Positions 1 to 6,874 of a DNA stretch of 10,194 nucleotides are shown one piece after another. The DNA comes from an uncultured Clostridia bacterium (lineage in GTDB: Bacteria; Bacillota; Clostridia; Christensenellales; UBA1242), in contig CAJFOL010000026.1 in the NCBI GenBank assembly GCA_904397185.1, forward strand, positions 1 to 10,194, read 5' to 3'. The translations under genes were made by a program, and so were the position numbers. Within the stretch, counting starts at the first letter, position 1; every line of letters starts with the position of its first letter. The notes beneath the pieces were generated by a model. The model did no database searches. It saw only the letters and a program-made list of their open reading frames with translations, and was not told the DNA's origin.

Positions 1-11
1 ATTTGTGTGTT

Positions 12-89
12 TTACACACTCATCTCATAGTATTTATTACCATCAGCCTCACCCTTGCAAGCAAGTTCGGCTTCCGATAATATAAAATA
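12..89 (-). pseudogene. Short coding-like fragment at left edge
   Basis: Read on the minus strand, this stretch gives 25 codons ending in TAA (12-14), with a plausible residue mix near the end (ACKGEADGNKYYEMSV). An in-frame TAA at 90-92 closes it on the upstream side, and I see no start codon or ribosome binding site. The stop codon sits inside a small hairpin (GTGTGT, loop TTT, ACACAC at 5-19). It may be the surviving 3' end of a decayed gene, or chance. I do not recognise the family. Confidence 0.2.
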
Positions 90-111
90 TTAACAGAATA
101 TTTGAAAATCT

Positions 112-228
112 CAACCGCGACTTGCGGTTGACTTTTTATAAAAAAAGTCAACCATGCCATTTTTGAAAATCAAAAACGGCATAAGAGCCTTAAACGGCTC
201 TTGCAAGTCGCTTTTTCCAATAAAAAGC
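112..228 (-). ncRNA. Multi-hairpin element forming a perfect four-way junction
   Basis: Five inverted repeats are packed here without spacers. The outer stem GCGACTTGC (117-125) pairs with 203-211 over 9 bp. Inside it lie three hairpins: 126-137 with 142-153 (12 bp), 154-165 with 171-182 (11 of 12 pairs), and 183-189 with 196-202 (7 bp). Helix borders fall at 125/126, 153/154, 182/183 and 202/203, so no nucleotide is unpaired at the junction. The only mismatch, A159 with C177, becomes U-G in minus-strand RNA, so all three arms pair fully there. A further hairpin (210-216 with 222-228) directly follows the stop codon of the minus-strand hydrolase gene. An alternative hairpin, 112-118 with 124-130, competes with the outer stem. 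It could be a structured 3' UTR, a small RNA or a palindromic dispersed element. The pairings are directly visible; the function is unknown. Confidence 0.55.
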
Positions 229-230
229 AT

Positions 231-935
231 TTATTTTATCTCTACGACTTGACCTTGGTAGGTTTCGTTTAAGACGAGGGGAGCGATTTTATGGATGGTT
301 GCTTTGGATAGGTGGACAGGGTAGAAGATGACATCTTTATATTCATCTTGCAAGCCCTTCACTTCTTCTGCTGTCAAGTGATTTAGCCCAACCTCAGCCT
401 TAGCACAGTCAATAAACACTGCTTTTGAATGTTTGATAATTTTATGTAAGTTGTTACACATACAAGTGTCACCAGAAAAGCCTATTTTAAAATTTCCGTC
501 ATCAATGACAAAGCCATATGCATCAAGTTCCCCATGAATCATCTTGTAAGCCTTGACTTTATAGTTGCCTATTTTATATGTTTTTCCATTTTCGCATTCT
601 AAAAATGTGATGTTCTCATCCACGTACTTTTTAAGACGAGACACTTCAAAGGTATAAAGGATATTTACAAGACGGTCTTTGCACGTTTTCGGTGCTAAAA
701 TAATCAATTTTATGTTAAATCTTTCTAAAATATCGATTACTAGATGAAGATCGGCGAAGTGGTCACTATGAAAGTGCGTGATAAGAATGTATCGAGTTTT
801 TAACAAATCATAATCATGGTATAATGTTTTAAAACTGCCTTGCGGGATATCAATAAGCATATCATCGTTTACAATAAAACTTGTAGATAATTCTTTTTCC
901 CATGTGCATTTATTTCCAACAATTGTTACTCTCAT
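231..935 (-). CDS. Metallo-beta-lactamase-fold hydrolase (RNase Z-like superfamily)
   Basis: Predicted cytoplasmic metal-dependent hydrolase of 234 residues. The full two-metal ligand set of the fold is visible: HFHSDH at residues 54-59, His134, Asp156 in SGDT (154-157), and His208 in YPVHLS. His186 in NHLTAEE is an additional conserved-looking histidine. This arrangement resembles RNase Z and small MBL phosphodiesterases, but the protein is shorter than typical RNase Z (about 300 residues). I therefore assign only the superfamily; the substrate could be RNA, a cyclic nucleotide or a small phosphoester. The start ATG at 935 follows an AAGGAA-type site within 939-946. It lies 146 nt downstream of the membrane-protein gene on the same strand, separated by very A+T-rich DNA. 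It could be the last gene of that transcript or have its own weak promoter; I found no convincing one. The hairpin-rich element starts right after its TAA. Confidence 0.85.
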   Translation of the reverse strand: MRVTIVGNKCTWEKELSTSFIVNDDMLIDIPQGSFKTLYHDYDLLKTRYILITHFHSDHFADLHLVIDILERFNIKLIILAPKTCKDRLVNILYTFEVSRLKKYVDENITFLECENGKTYKIGNYKVKAYKMIHGELDAYGFVIDDGNFKIGFSGDTCMCNNLHKIIKHSKAVFIDCAKAEVGLNHLTAEEVKGLQDEYKDVIFYPVHLSKATIHKIAPLVLNETYQGQVVEIK

Positions 936-1081
936 TTTTTTTCCTTTTTTTTAAAAAAATATCAAATTATGATAATTTTTAACGAAGTTTTGATATATTT
1001 TTTGCATTTTAATATAATATTTGAGTTATTTTAACATTTTTAAGTGTTTTTTTGATATTTTTGCTTAATTTTTGTAATTTT
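936..1081. other. Very A+T-rich intergenic spacer, no clear signal
   Basis: A 146-nt spacer between two minus-strand genes, almost entirely A and T. It contains the ribosome binding site of the hydrolase gene at its left end, and imperfect repeats of a TTTGATAT-T-rich motif near 989-1004 and 1050-1066. I see no strong hairpin and no good minus-strand promoter, so cotranscription with the upstream genes cannot be excluded. Confidence 0.4.
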
Positions 1082-1798
1082 TCATATATTTTTTTGAATT
1101 TTAAATGAATTTATTTTTAATTTAATTTTATTTTTTAAATATATTTTTTTTGATTTTAACAGATTAAATTTGGTTTTGTTGAAATATGATAAGTAAAAGA
1201 ACATTCCACTACCAAAGATTATTGTTATAACACCGACTATCATACCAAAGAGTGTGTTGAAAAGTATATTTTCTTCTATTGAGGCGTGTACCGAAAGAAT
1301 GGCAATCTGGGTTAGAACAAGCGAAGACAGGGCAGAGGAGACGTTGATAAGTTTTAGTCCGATTAGAAGTAGGTCTTTTGATTTCCATGACTTTATAAGC
1401 CCACGTACTGAGAAAATTATTTCGCAAAAAGCGACAAGAGCAATCGTGATTGCTGGAATAAGCCCATAACTTTGCTCATGTGTGGCAAGGAAGATTTCAA
1501 ATATATAGAGTAGATAGATAAGTCCTGCGATAATCAGCATTACTGCAATTTGTTTATAGTATTTTTCTTCTTTAAACTGAGTTTTTGCATTTCTTCGCCC
1601 GTCAAAATATGAACATTTTGCAAGAGCGATACAGATAGTATAAAATCCACTTAAGGTTAAAAAGTAGGAGCCGATGACATTTGCAAGGATAAGTTTTATT
1701 ACAGCCCATGCGAAATTGCAAGCCATCGAAATTTTGTTGTTGATGCTTGTCTTTTGTACATATGGTAAACTTTGATATTTTTTAAATAGGTTCATCAT
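1082..1798 (-). CDS. Uncharacterised six-helix membrane protein
   Basis: Integral membrane protein of 238 residues. Likely helices are at about 23-42, 44-62, 83-104, 113-132, 142-168 and 179-205, with short, mostly basic connecting loops and a Lys-rich tail (206-238). The first helical pair (NFAWAVIKLILANVIGSYF onward) faintly resembles the start of cation diffusion facilitators, but the His/Asp metal ligands expected in the second helix are not seen, so I do not assign transport. Its ATG overlaps the glycosyltransferase stop as ATGA (1795-1798), with an AAAGGATA ribosome binding site inside the upstream gene; a second ATG follows at once, so the exact start is ambiguous by one codon. The overlap argues for translational coupling and a shared process, perhaps envelope lipid or glycan handling. 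The last 25 or so codons are far more A+T-rich than the rest and may be a secondary extension. Confidence 0.75.
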   Translation of the reverse strand: MMNLFKKYQSLPYVQKTSINNKISMACNFAWAVIKLILANVIGSYFLTLSGFYTICIALAKCSYFDGRRNAKTQFKEEKYYKQIAVMLIIAGLIYLLYIFEIFLATHEQSYGLIPAITIALVAFCEIIFSVRGLIKSWKSKDLLLIGLKLINVSSALSSLVLTQIAILSVHASIEENILFNTLFGMIVGVITIIFGSGMFFYLSYFNKTKFNLLKSKKIYLKNKIKLKINSFKIQKNI

Positions 1799-2937
1799 TT
1801 TATCCTTTTGTTTAGTACATCAAGAAACATTTGCTCCATCTTTTGCATACACTCATCTTGATTAAATTTTTCGCCAAATTCAATATATTTACTACTAAAA
1901 AATTCCTTTTCTTTTGGATGCTCAAACCAGTAGTCTATCTTATTTGCAAGGTCCTTTTCGTCATCACATATAAATATGTTTTTGTCGCTTATTGCAAAGT
2001 CCTTTGTCGCACTCTTATTTGAGTCAGACACCACAGGGACAAGCCCACATACCAATGCCTCAAGACAGGCGATGCCTTCAAGTTCGGCTTTGGCTGGATG
2101 CACATAAAGGTCTGCATAGTTTACAAGGTCGACCATTTCTTGCCGAGAGAAATATTTGATGATAGGCTTATTTATAATATTTTCATCGGCAAACTTTTCG
2201 AGTCTCTTTTTTAGTGGACCTTGACCTGCAACTATAAGTTGAATGTCGCCATTGTGTTTTGAAAGAGCGATCGCTTTAAAAAGAGTTATATGCGATTTTT
2301 CTTTGCATAGCCGTCCAGTTGTTAAGATTATAAATTTGTTTTTGATTGATTCAGGCTTTAAGCAGGACTTCGGCACCATATATTTGTTGACACCATTGCT
2401 TATAATATAATGATTAGTCTTGCCAACAATATTTTCAAATACGTCACAGATAAATTGAGTTGGGTAGTGGATTGCATCACAATATTGATAAAGAAAACTA
2501 TAAAACCTCTTGTAAATGTGAGTGTTGACCGCATCTACATTCATAAGCCCTAGGTGACTTGAGATAAGTTCTGCCTGGCAGTGGAACCCAGCCGTCACAG
2601 GCTTGCCTAGTTTTTTCGCCATATGACAGGCAGTTATGCCCAAAGGGAAGGGGAGCATAACATGAACGATATCACAGCCCTTGATGGCATTTGTTATCAC
2701 CTTTTTATCACTAAGCGGAAGGGAGACACCATTTCGCTCTACGATTTTATTGAGTGGACCGAGATTAAGTTTGTTTAAAACTATAAATTCATCTGCATTT
2801 TCATTCTCATCTAGGTCGCAACACACGACTTTTACACTATGCCCTTTAGATTTTAGATAATTAATAAGGTTATATGAGGCTATGCTTGTGCCGTTATTTT
2901 TCTTTCCGAGTATATCGCAAACGATAACTATATTCAT
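1795..2937 (-). CDS. Glycosyltransferase, GT4 type (GT-B fold)
   Basis: Predicted retaining glycosyltransferase of 380 residues that would transfer a sugar from a nucleotide donor to an acceptor at the cytoplasmic membrane face. An N-terminal Rossmann domain (about 1-185) has the Gly-containing acceptor loop KKNNGTS (12-18) and GFHCQAE (117-123). The C-terminal donor domain (about 200-370) has TTGRLCKEKS (206-215), VAGQGP (236-241), the dipping-helix-like segment YADLYVHPA (274-282) and the EX7E motif Glu285...Glu293. Length and motif order fit the GT4 family, which includes diacylglycerol glucosyltransferases and polysaccharide glycosyltransferases. The acceptor cannot be read from sequence, although a glycolipid would fit the coupled membrane protein downstream. 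The start ATG at 2937 has a good AGGAGAG site (2943-2949). It is the first gene of a minus-strand unit whose promoter candidate lies at 3062-3089. Confidence 0.88.
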   Translation of the reverse strand: MNIVIVCDILGKKNNGTSIASYNLINYLKSKGHSVKVVCCDLDENENADEFIVLNKLNLGPLNKIVERNGVSLPLSDKKVITNAIKGCDIVHVMLPFPLGITACHMAKKLGKPVTAGFHCQAELISSHLGLMNVDAVNTHIYKRFYSFLYQYCDAIHYPTQFICDVFENIVGKTNHYIISNGVNKYMVPKSCLKPESIKNKFIILTTGRLCKEKSHITLFKAIALSKHNGDIQLIVAGQGPLKKRLEKFADENIINKPIIKYFSRQEMVDLVNYADLYVHPAKAELEGIACLEALVCGLVPVVSDSNKSATKDFAISDKNIFICDDEKDLANKIDYWFEHPKEKEFFSSKYIEFGEKFNQDECMQKMEQMFLDVLNKRIK

Positions 2938-3061
2938 TTTTTCTCTCCTGTTAGTTTGTAGTATGTACTTAAATCTTATTTTTATAGAGTTTGATATTTA
3001 TATTAATTATGATGACATTTTCGCCATAAAAATATGTTTTTTAGTTTTGTTTATATAGTTT

Positions 3062-3089
3062 ATTATAACATAAAATTCCCAAAAGCCAA
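3062..3089 (-). promoter_or_regulatory. Candidate promoter of the glycosyltransferase unit
   Basis: On the minus strand there is a TATAAT -10 hexamer (3062-3067) preceded by TG plus one base (an extended -10), and a TTGGCT -35-like hexamer (3084-3089) with a 16-nt spacer. The predicted leader to the ATG is about 115 nt. Confidence 0.55.
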
Positions 3090-3129
3090 GAATAAAATGA
3101 AAAATAATAGAAAAATTGGCTAAATGATA

Positions 3130-3158
3130 TTGCAAAATAAGACCTGCTATGATAGAAT
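3130..3158 (+). promoter_or_regulatory. Candidate promoter of the 472-residue protein gene
   Basis: TTGCAA (3130-3135), a 17-nt spacer, and TAGAAT (3153-3158) with an upstream TGA giving an extended -10. Transcription would start near 3165, so the leader would be only about 12 nt and would consist mainly of the AAGGAAGAG ribosome binding site (3166-3174). Confidence 0.6.
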
Positions 3159-3176
3159 GTTAAAAAAGGAAGAGTT

Positions 3177-4595
3177 ATGAACGATTTTCACCATAGCCGA
3201 GACAATTTAAACAGAAGCAAGAAGCCATCCAAAAAGAAGAGACAACTGAGCGAACTTGACAAAGAAGTTGAGGCATATATAATGTCAAGTGATGACAGTT
3301 TTCCACTTTTAAGACTTGCAAATATATTGAAAGCGATGAAAATACCACCACAAATGGCAAAAAGAGTGGTCAAAGAGTCGATAAAGGCAAGCATTGAGGA
3401 CTACAATAGTGATATGGGCGACTATAACCTTTATCTTACAAGAGGTCTTGAGGATGCACTTGACGAGTTTGACCTTGATAGGTTTATGGAAAGGTCGTGG
3501 CAGTATCAGCCAATAGCATTAAAGGACCAAGATTATAGACTTTTGAATGAAGTGGAGAAATATCCGATTTTTATTGACAGTTACAATTATTCACTTCCGA
3601 TTCACACCTTTGGCAATAATATAAACTTCCACAACGAGCATAATTTTTCCAAGAAAAAGATTATCAACAACAATGATATCCAGTTTTATACTACCAAAGA
3701 TGAAAATATGCTCTTTGCCAAAGTCACTAACATAAAGTTTGAGCCGATAAGTTATGTGCTAATCAAAGAGGCGGTCAAAAATATGCCAGCAGATAGCCGA
3801 ACGAAATTGCAATATAATCCAACCTTATATAATAGGACATTTTCAATTTCACTTTACGTCCTGCTTGAAGGTGACCCAAACAAAAGTCATCCTTACCTAA
3901 GATATGACAGTAACCCTTGCACACATACAAATACCTTCTTAGGTGGTGATAAAAGACTTGAGGTGTACGGCTTAGAGGCTGACAATCCACATTTTCATTT
4001 TCAAAATGAAGATGATGCACTTTTGTGCATACGAAAATATCGTGACAGCGGTCGGCATATACGTTGGAAGACTGGAAAATGTAATGCTATAGACTGTAAA
4101 CACCTAGTCAGATACCTTGCACTTCTTGATAATTTGGAGCAGAGCGAACTTCATAGGCAAGAAGAGCAAAATCTTAGTTATGGTATGCCGTTTTTGGATA
4201 TAAAACTGAAGGGTAAGAAGATAATCACAAAAAGTGTAGACAAATTGCTTGATGAGTATCCACTACTTGACGAGAAGAGTGGGCAACTTATAGATATGCT
4301 CCGTGAAAGTTTTAAGATGCTCTATCCAGTCAAAGCGACACAAGGCGATAAGAGTTTTAAAAGACTTATCACATCTCTTAGGTTTTTGCAACTCCTCCAC
4401 GATGAGCAGTCAAACACTCTCGATGAGGAAAAACTTGAAATTTTATCCAACCTTGAAATAGAATGTGCATCGGATGTAGTTGGTGCCATATCCAGTTGCA
4501 GTCAAAAGATTATAGAAAAGGATTATAAACCAAAATTTATCATAAGCAATCAATATTTAGACAGCAAAGGAGAGGGAGAAGAAAAAGAAAATTAG
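3177..4595 (+). CDS. Uncharacterised soluble protein with a Cys/His cluster
   Basis: A 472-residue protein I do not recognise. There is no signal peptide or membrane helix, so it is probably cytoplasmic. Residues 1-30 are basic and likely disordered (KKPSKKKRQ); 31-105 are helical and charged. A central mixed region follows, and 350-450 are again mostly helical. Residues 248-309 hold a conspicuous set of possible metal ligands: Cys248-x-His250, His272-x-His274 (PHFHF), His294, and Cys302-x4-Cys307-x-His309. The tail is acidic and Lys/Glu-rich. The basic N-terminus and the Cys/His block could suggest nucleic acid or metal binding, but that is inference. The start ATG at 3177 has an AAGGAAGAG site 2 nt away. 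The gene is monocistronic-looking: it has its own promoter, and the following ABC operon has another. It is divergent from the glycosyltransferase unit. Confidence 0.85.
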   Translation: MNDFHHSRDNLNRSKKPSKKKRQLSELDKEVEAYIMSSDDSFPLLRLANILKAMKIPPQMAKRVVKESIKASIEDYNSDMGDYNLYLTRGLEDALDEFDLDRFMERSWQYQPIALKDQDYRLLNEVEKYPIFIDSYNYSLPIHTFGNNINFHNEHNFSKKKIINNNDIQFYTTKDENMLFAKVTNIKFEPISYVLIKEAVKNMPADSRTKLQYNPTLYNRTFSISLYVLLEGDPNKSHPYLRYDSNPCTHTNTFLGGDKRLEVYGLEADNPHFHFQNEDDALLCIRKYRDSGRHIRWKTGKCNAIDCKHLVRYLALLDNLEQSELHRQEEQNLSYGMPFLDIKLKGKKIITKSVDKLLDEYPLLDEKSGQLIDMLRESFKMLYPVKATQGDKSFKRLITSLRFLQLLHDEQSNTLDEEKLEILSNLEIECASDVVGAISSCSQKIIEKDYKPKFIISNQYLDSKGEGEEKEN

Positions 4596-4617
4596 TCAAT
4601 TATTTTTTGAAATATGT

Positions 4618-4645
4618 TTGCAAATTTTATTAAATTTGTTATAAT
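4618..4645 (+). promoter_or_regulatory. Promoter of the ABC exporter operon with embedded palindrome
   Basis: TTGCAA (4618-4623), a 16-nt spacer, and TATAAT (4640-4645) preceded by TGT (an extended -10). A perfect inverted repeat CAAATTT-TATT-AAATTTG (4621-4638) fills the spacer between the two hexamers. This is where a repressor or a MerR-type regulator would bind, though as A+T-rich DNA it may also be chance or a weak terminator for the upstream gene. The leader is about 85 nt long. Confidence 0.6.
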
Positions 4646-4736
4646 TAGTAATACTAAAAGGGTAGAAAGGGCAGAAAAAATTGCGATATTACTTGCATAT
4701 AAAATAGATATAAGAGAGACGTTTTAGGAGGATGCC

Positions 4737-5687
4737 ATGGAAAAGATTATAGTGGTTGATAACTTAACACAAGATTATGGTCATGGTCGAGGAGTTTTTG
4801 ACGTCTCTTTTGTCGTTCATAAAGGCGAGGTGTTTGGCTTTTTAGGTCCAAATGGTGCGGGTAAAAGTACAACTATTCGACATATCATGGGCTTTTCAAA
4901 ACCACAACAGGGAGAGATAAGGGTTTACAATATGGAGACCTTTTCAAATTATTACAAAATACTCGATAAGGTCGGCTATCTTCCAGGAGAGATTGCACTT
5001 CCAGAGGGGCTGACTGGCTGGGAGTTTATCAAGATGATGTGGAGTTTAAGAAAGGTTGAAAAAAAAGAGCGACTTGAGTACCTTCTTGATATGTTTAAAC
5101 TTGACCCGTCTGGCGAGACAAAGAAGATGAGCCTTGGAGACAAACGTAAACTTGCCATAATAACCGCCTTCATGCATGACCCAGAACTGCTTATCTTAGA
5201 CGAACCGACCAGCGGACTTGACCCTGTTATGCAACAGACCTTTATTGATTTTGTAAAGGAGGAGAAAAAGCGAGGCAAGACCATACTTTTATCCTCACAT
5301 ATGTTCAATGAAGTTGAGGCGACCTGTGACCGAATAGCCATTATCAAAGACGGTCGAATTGTATCCGAGTTTCACACCAGTGATATCACACACAATGAAA
5401 ACAAGACATTTAAAGTTACCTTCAAAAATGTCAAGGATATGGAACAGGTCATTGAAAGCCTGCCAAAATTACGTAAAAATGCAGTCAATATAAAGCGAAT
5501 TTCAGTCAAAGATTATGACAGAGATAAAAGGACTATGACTATAGCGGTCAACGATAAGGATATAAACAGCCTTATAGAACTTTTGAGCAGTAAAAAAATA
5601 GAGAGTTACCAGCAAGAGAAATTCACTCTTGAAGACTACTTTATGAAGTTCTACAAAGAAGACAAGAAGTTTGGAATAGAGGTGTAA
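4737..5687 (+). CDS. ABC transporter ATP-binding protein (first of pair)
   Basis: A 316-residue cytoplasmic ATPase subunit of an ABC-2-type exporter. Walker A is GPNGAGKST (37-45), the Q-loop region is GYLPGEIALPE (80-90), the signature is MSLGDKRK (131-138), Walker B is LLILDEPTSG (151-160) with Glu156, and the H-loop is His188 in SSHMF. A C-terminal accessory domain (about 215-316) ends in FTLEDYFMKFY. The signature keeps Ser and Gly but has Asp-Lys-Arg where the partner has Met-Lys-Gln, so it deviates from the usual SxGMKQ form of this subfamily. The ATG at 4737 has an ideal AGGAGG (4726-4731) at 5-nt spacing. The next ATPase starts 2 nt after the stop, so the two are cotranscribed and most likely heterodimerise on the downstream permease. 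The substrate is unknown. Confidence 0.93.
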   Translation: MEKIIVVDNLTQDYGHGRGVFDVSFVVHKGEVFGFLGPNGAGKSTTIRHIMGFSKPQQGEIRVYNMETFSNYYKILDKVGYLPGEIALPEGLTGWEFIKMMWSLRKVEKKERLEYLLDMFKLDPSGETKKMSLGDKRKLAIITAFMHDPELLILDEPTSGLDPVMQQTFIDFVKEEKKRGKTILLSSHMFNEVEATCDRIAIIKDGRIVSEFHTSDITHNENKTFKVTFKNVKDMEQVIESLPKLRKNAVNIKRISVKDYDRDKRTMTIAVNDKDINSLIELLSSKKIESYQQEKFTLEDYFMKFYKEDKKFGIEV

Positions 5688-5689
5688 TT

Positions 5690-6874
5690 ATGGATAGTAT
5701 AATAATAGCCCAGCACCTGACAAAAGACTATGGCGAAGGCAAAGGGATATTTGACCTTAACTTTGAAGTCAAAAAGGGCGAGACGTTTGGTTTTGTAGGC
5801 ACAAATGGTAGCGGAAAGACCACCACTATCCGTCATATCATGGGTTTTTTAAAGCCTCAGTCGGGCAGTGTAACTGTTATGGGACTTGATGCATGGAAGG
5901 ATTCATGCGAGATAAAAAAGTATGTGGAGTATGTGCCAGGCGAGATTGCCTTTCCAGACCTAAATGATGGCAACACCTTTTTCAAGGCTCAGGCGGAACT
6001 GCTTGGTCTTAAAAGTATGGACTATGCAAATTATCTTGTCGACAAACTCCAACTTGACCCGTCTGCCAATCTGAAACGAATGAGTAAGGGTATGAAACAA
6101 AAGACGGCTATTGTCGCTGCATTTATGGCTGACAAGGATATCCTTATTCTTGACGAGCCATCGACAGGGCTTGACCCGCTTATGAGAGAGACTTTTTTGG
6201 AACTTTTGCTTGAAGAAAAGGCGAAGGGAAAGACCATACTTATGAGCAGTCAGATGTTTGACGAACTTGAACAGGTTTGCGACAGAGTAGCACTAATCTA
6301 CAACGGGCGAATTGTGGATATAGCCACAATGAGCGAAATAAGAGGCAATCAAAACAAGTCATATAAGATAGAGTTTACCACGCGTGAAGATTATCTTAAA
6401 TTTAAAAGACTGAAATACGAGATTGTAAGAGACCAAGAGAAGTATAACCAAGTGACAATCAAAATCACCGATAAGGATATAAACAGACTATTTAATGTGC
6501 TTAAAAATTACAAACTAAAATTTATGGCTGAGGTAAAATTTAATCTTGAAAAGCACTTTAAAAATGTCCTTGCCGAGGAGTATGCAAGACAGGAGAGCGA
6601 GGTTAAAAATATAGATGACCAGCCTAAGACCAAGAAGGAAATGAAACAGGAAAAACGTCACGAGAAACAAGAGATTAAAAAACAAGAGAAAAAGGAAGAT
6701 TTAGAGGCTAAAAACGAAAAATTCTTTAATAAACCAATGGTAAAAGCACAAAAACGCGAGGATAAACAACAGATAAGAGAGATAAAATCACTTAAAAAGG
6801 ACGTTTTAAAATCTGATAAAAGGTATAGAAAAATAAGGAAGAGGGAAGAGAAAAAAGGAGGCAAAGATGTTTAG
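5690..6874 (+). CDS. ABC transporter ATP-binding protein with charged C-terminal tail
   Basis: A 394-residue ATPase paralogous to the preceding gene. Walker A is GTNGSGKTT (37-45), the Q-loop region is EYVPGEIAFPD (80-90), the signature is MSKGMKQK (131-138) and Walker B is ILILDEPSTG (151-160). At the H-loop the usual His is Gln188 (SSQMF). Residues about 215-300 form the accessory domain. From about 301 to 394 there is an extra tail with roughly 25 Lys in 80 residues plus many Glu, Gln and Arg; it is probably helical or coiled coil and absent from the sister subunit. It might contact the membrane, nucleic acid or a partner protein. The ribosome binding site AGAGGTG (5678-5684) lies in the end of the first ATPase gene. 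The stop overlaps the permease start by 8 nt, implying coupled translation. Confidence 0.92.
   Translation: MDSIIIAQHLTKDYGEGKGIFDLNFEVKKGETFGFVGTNGSGKTTTIRHIMGFLKPQSGSVTVMGLDAWKDSCEIKKYVEYVPGEIAFPDLNDGNTFFKAQAELLGLKSMDYANYLVDKLQLDPSANLKRMSKGMKQKTAIVAAFMADKDILILDEPSTGLDPLMRETFLELLLEEKAKGKTILMSSQMFDELEQVCDRVALIYNGRIVDIATMSEIRGNQNKSYKIEFTTREDYLKFKRLKYEIVRDQEKYNQVTIKITDKDINRLFNVLKNYKLKFMAEVKFNLEKHFKNVLAEEYARQESEVKNIDDQPKTKKEMKQEKRHEKQEIKKQEKKEDLEAKNEKFFNKPMVKAQKREDKQQIREIKSLKKDVLKSDKRYRKIRKREEKKGGKDV

Noticed and set aside
117..211. tRNA-like cloverleaf
   Set aside because: It has an outer stem and three arms, but arm lengths are wrong, there is no T-loop or anticodon loop and no discriminator/CCA context.
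231..935. Calling the MBL-fold gene RNase Z (rnz)
   Set aside because: The metal motifs fit, but the protein is short for RNase Z and I cannot confirm a tRNA-binding exosite.
4976..5347. A 123-codon minus-strand frame inside the first ATPase gene
   Set aside because: It is an antisense shadow of a conserved ATPase region with no ribosome binding site and Ser/Pro/Arg-skewed composition.
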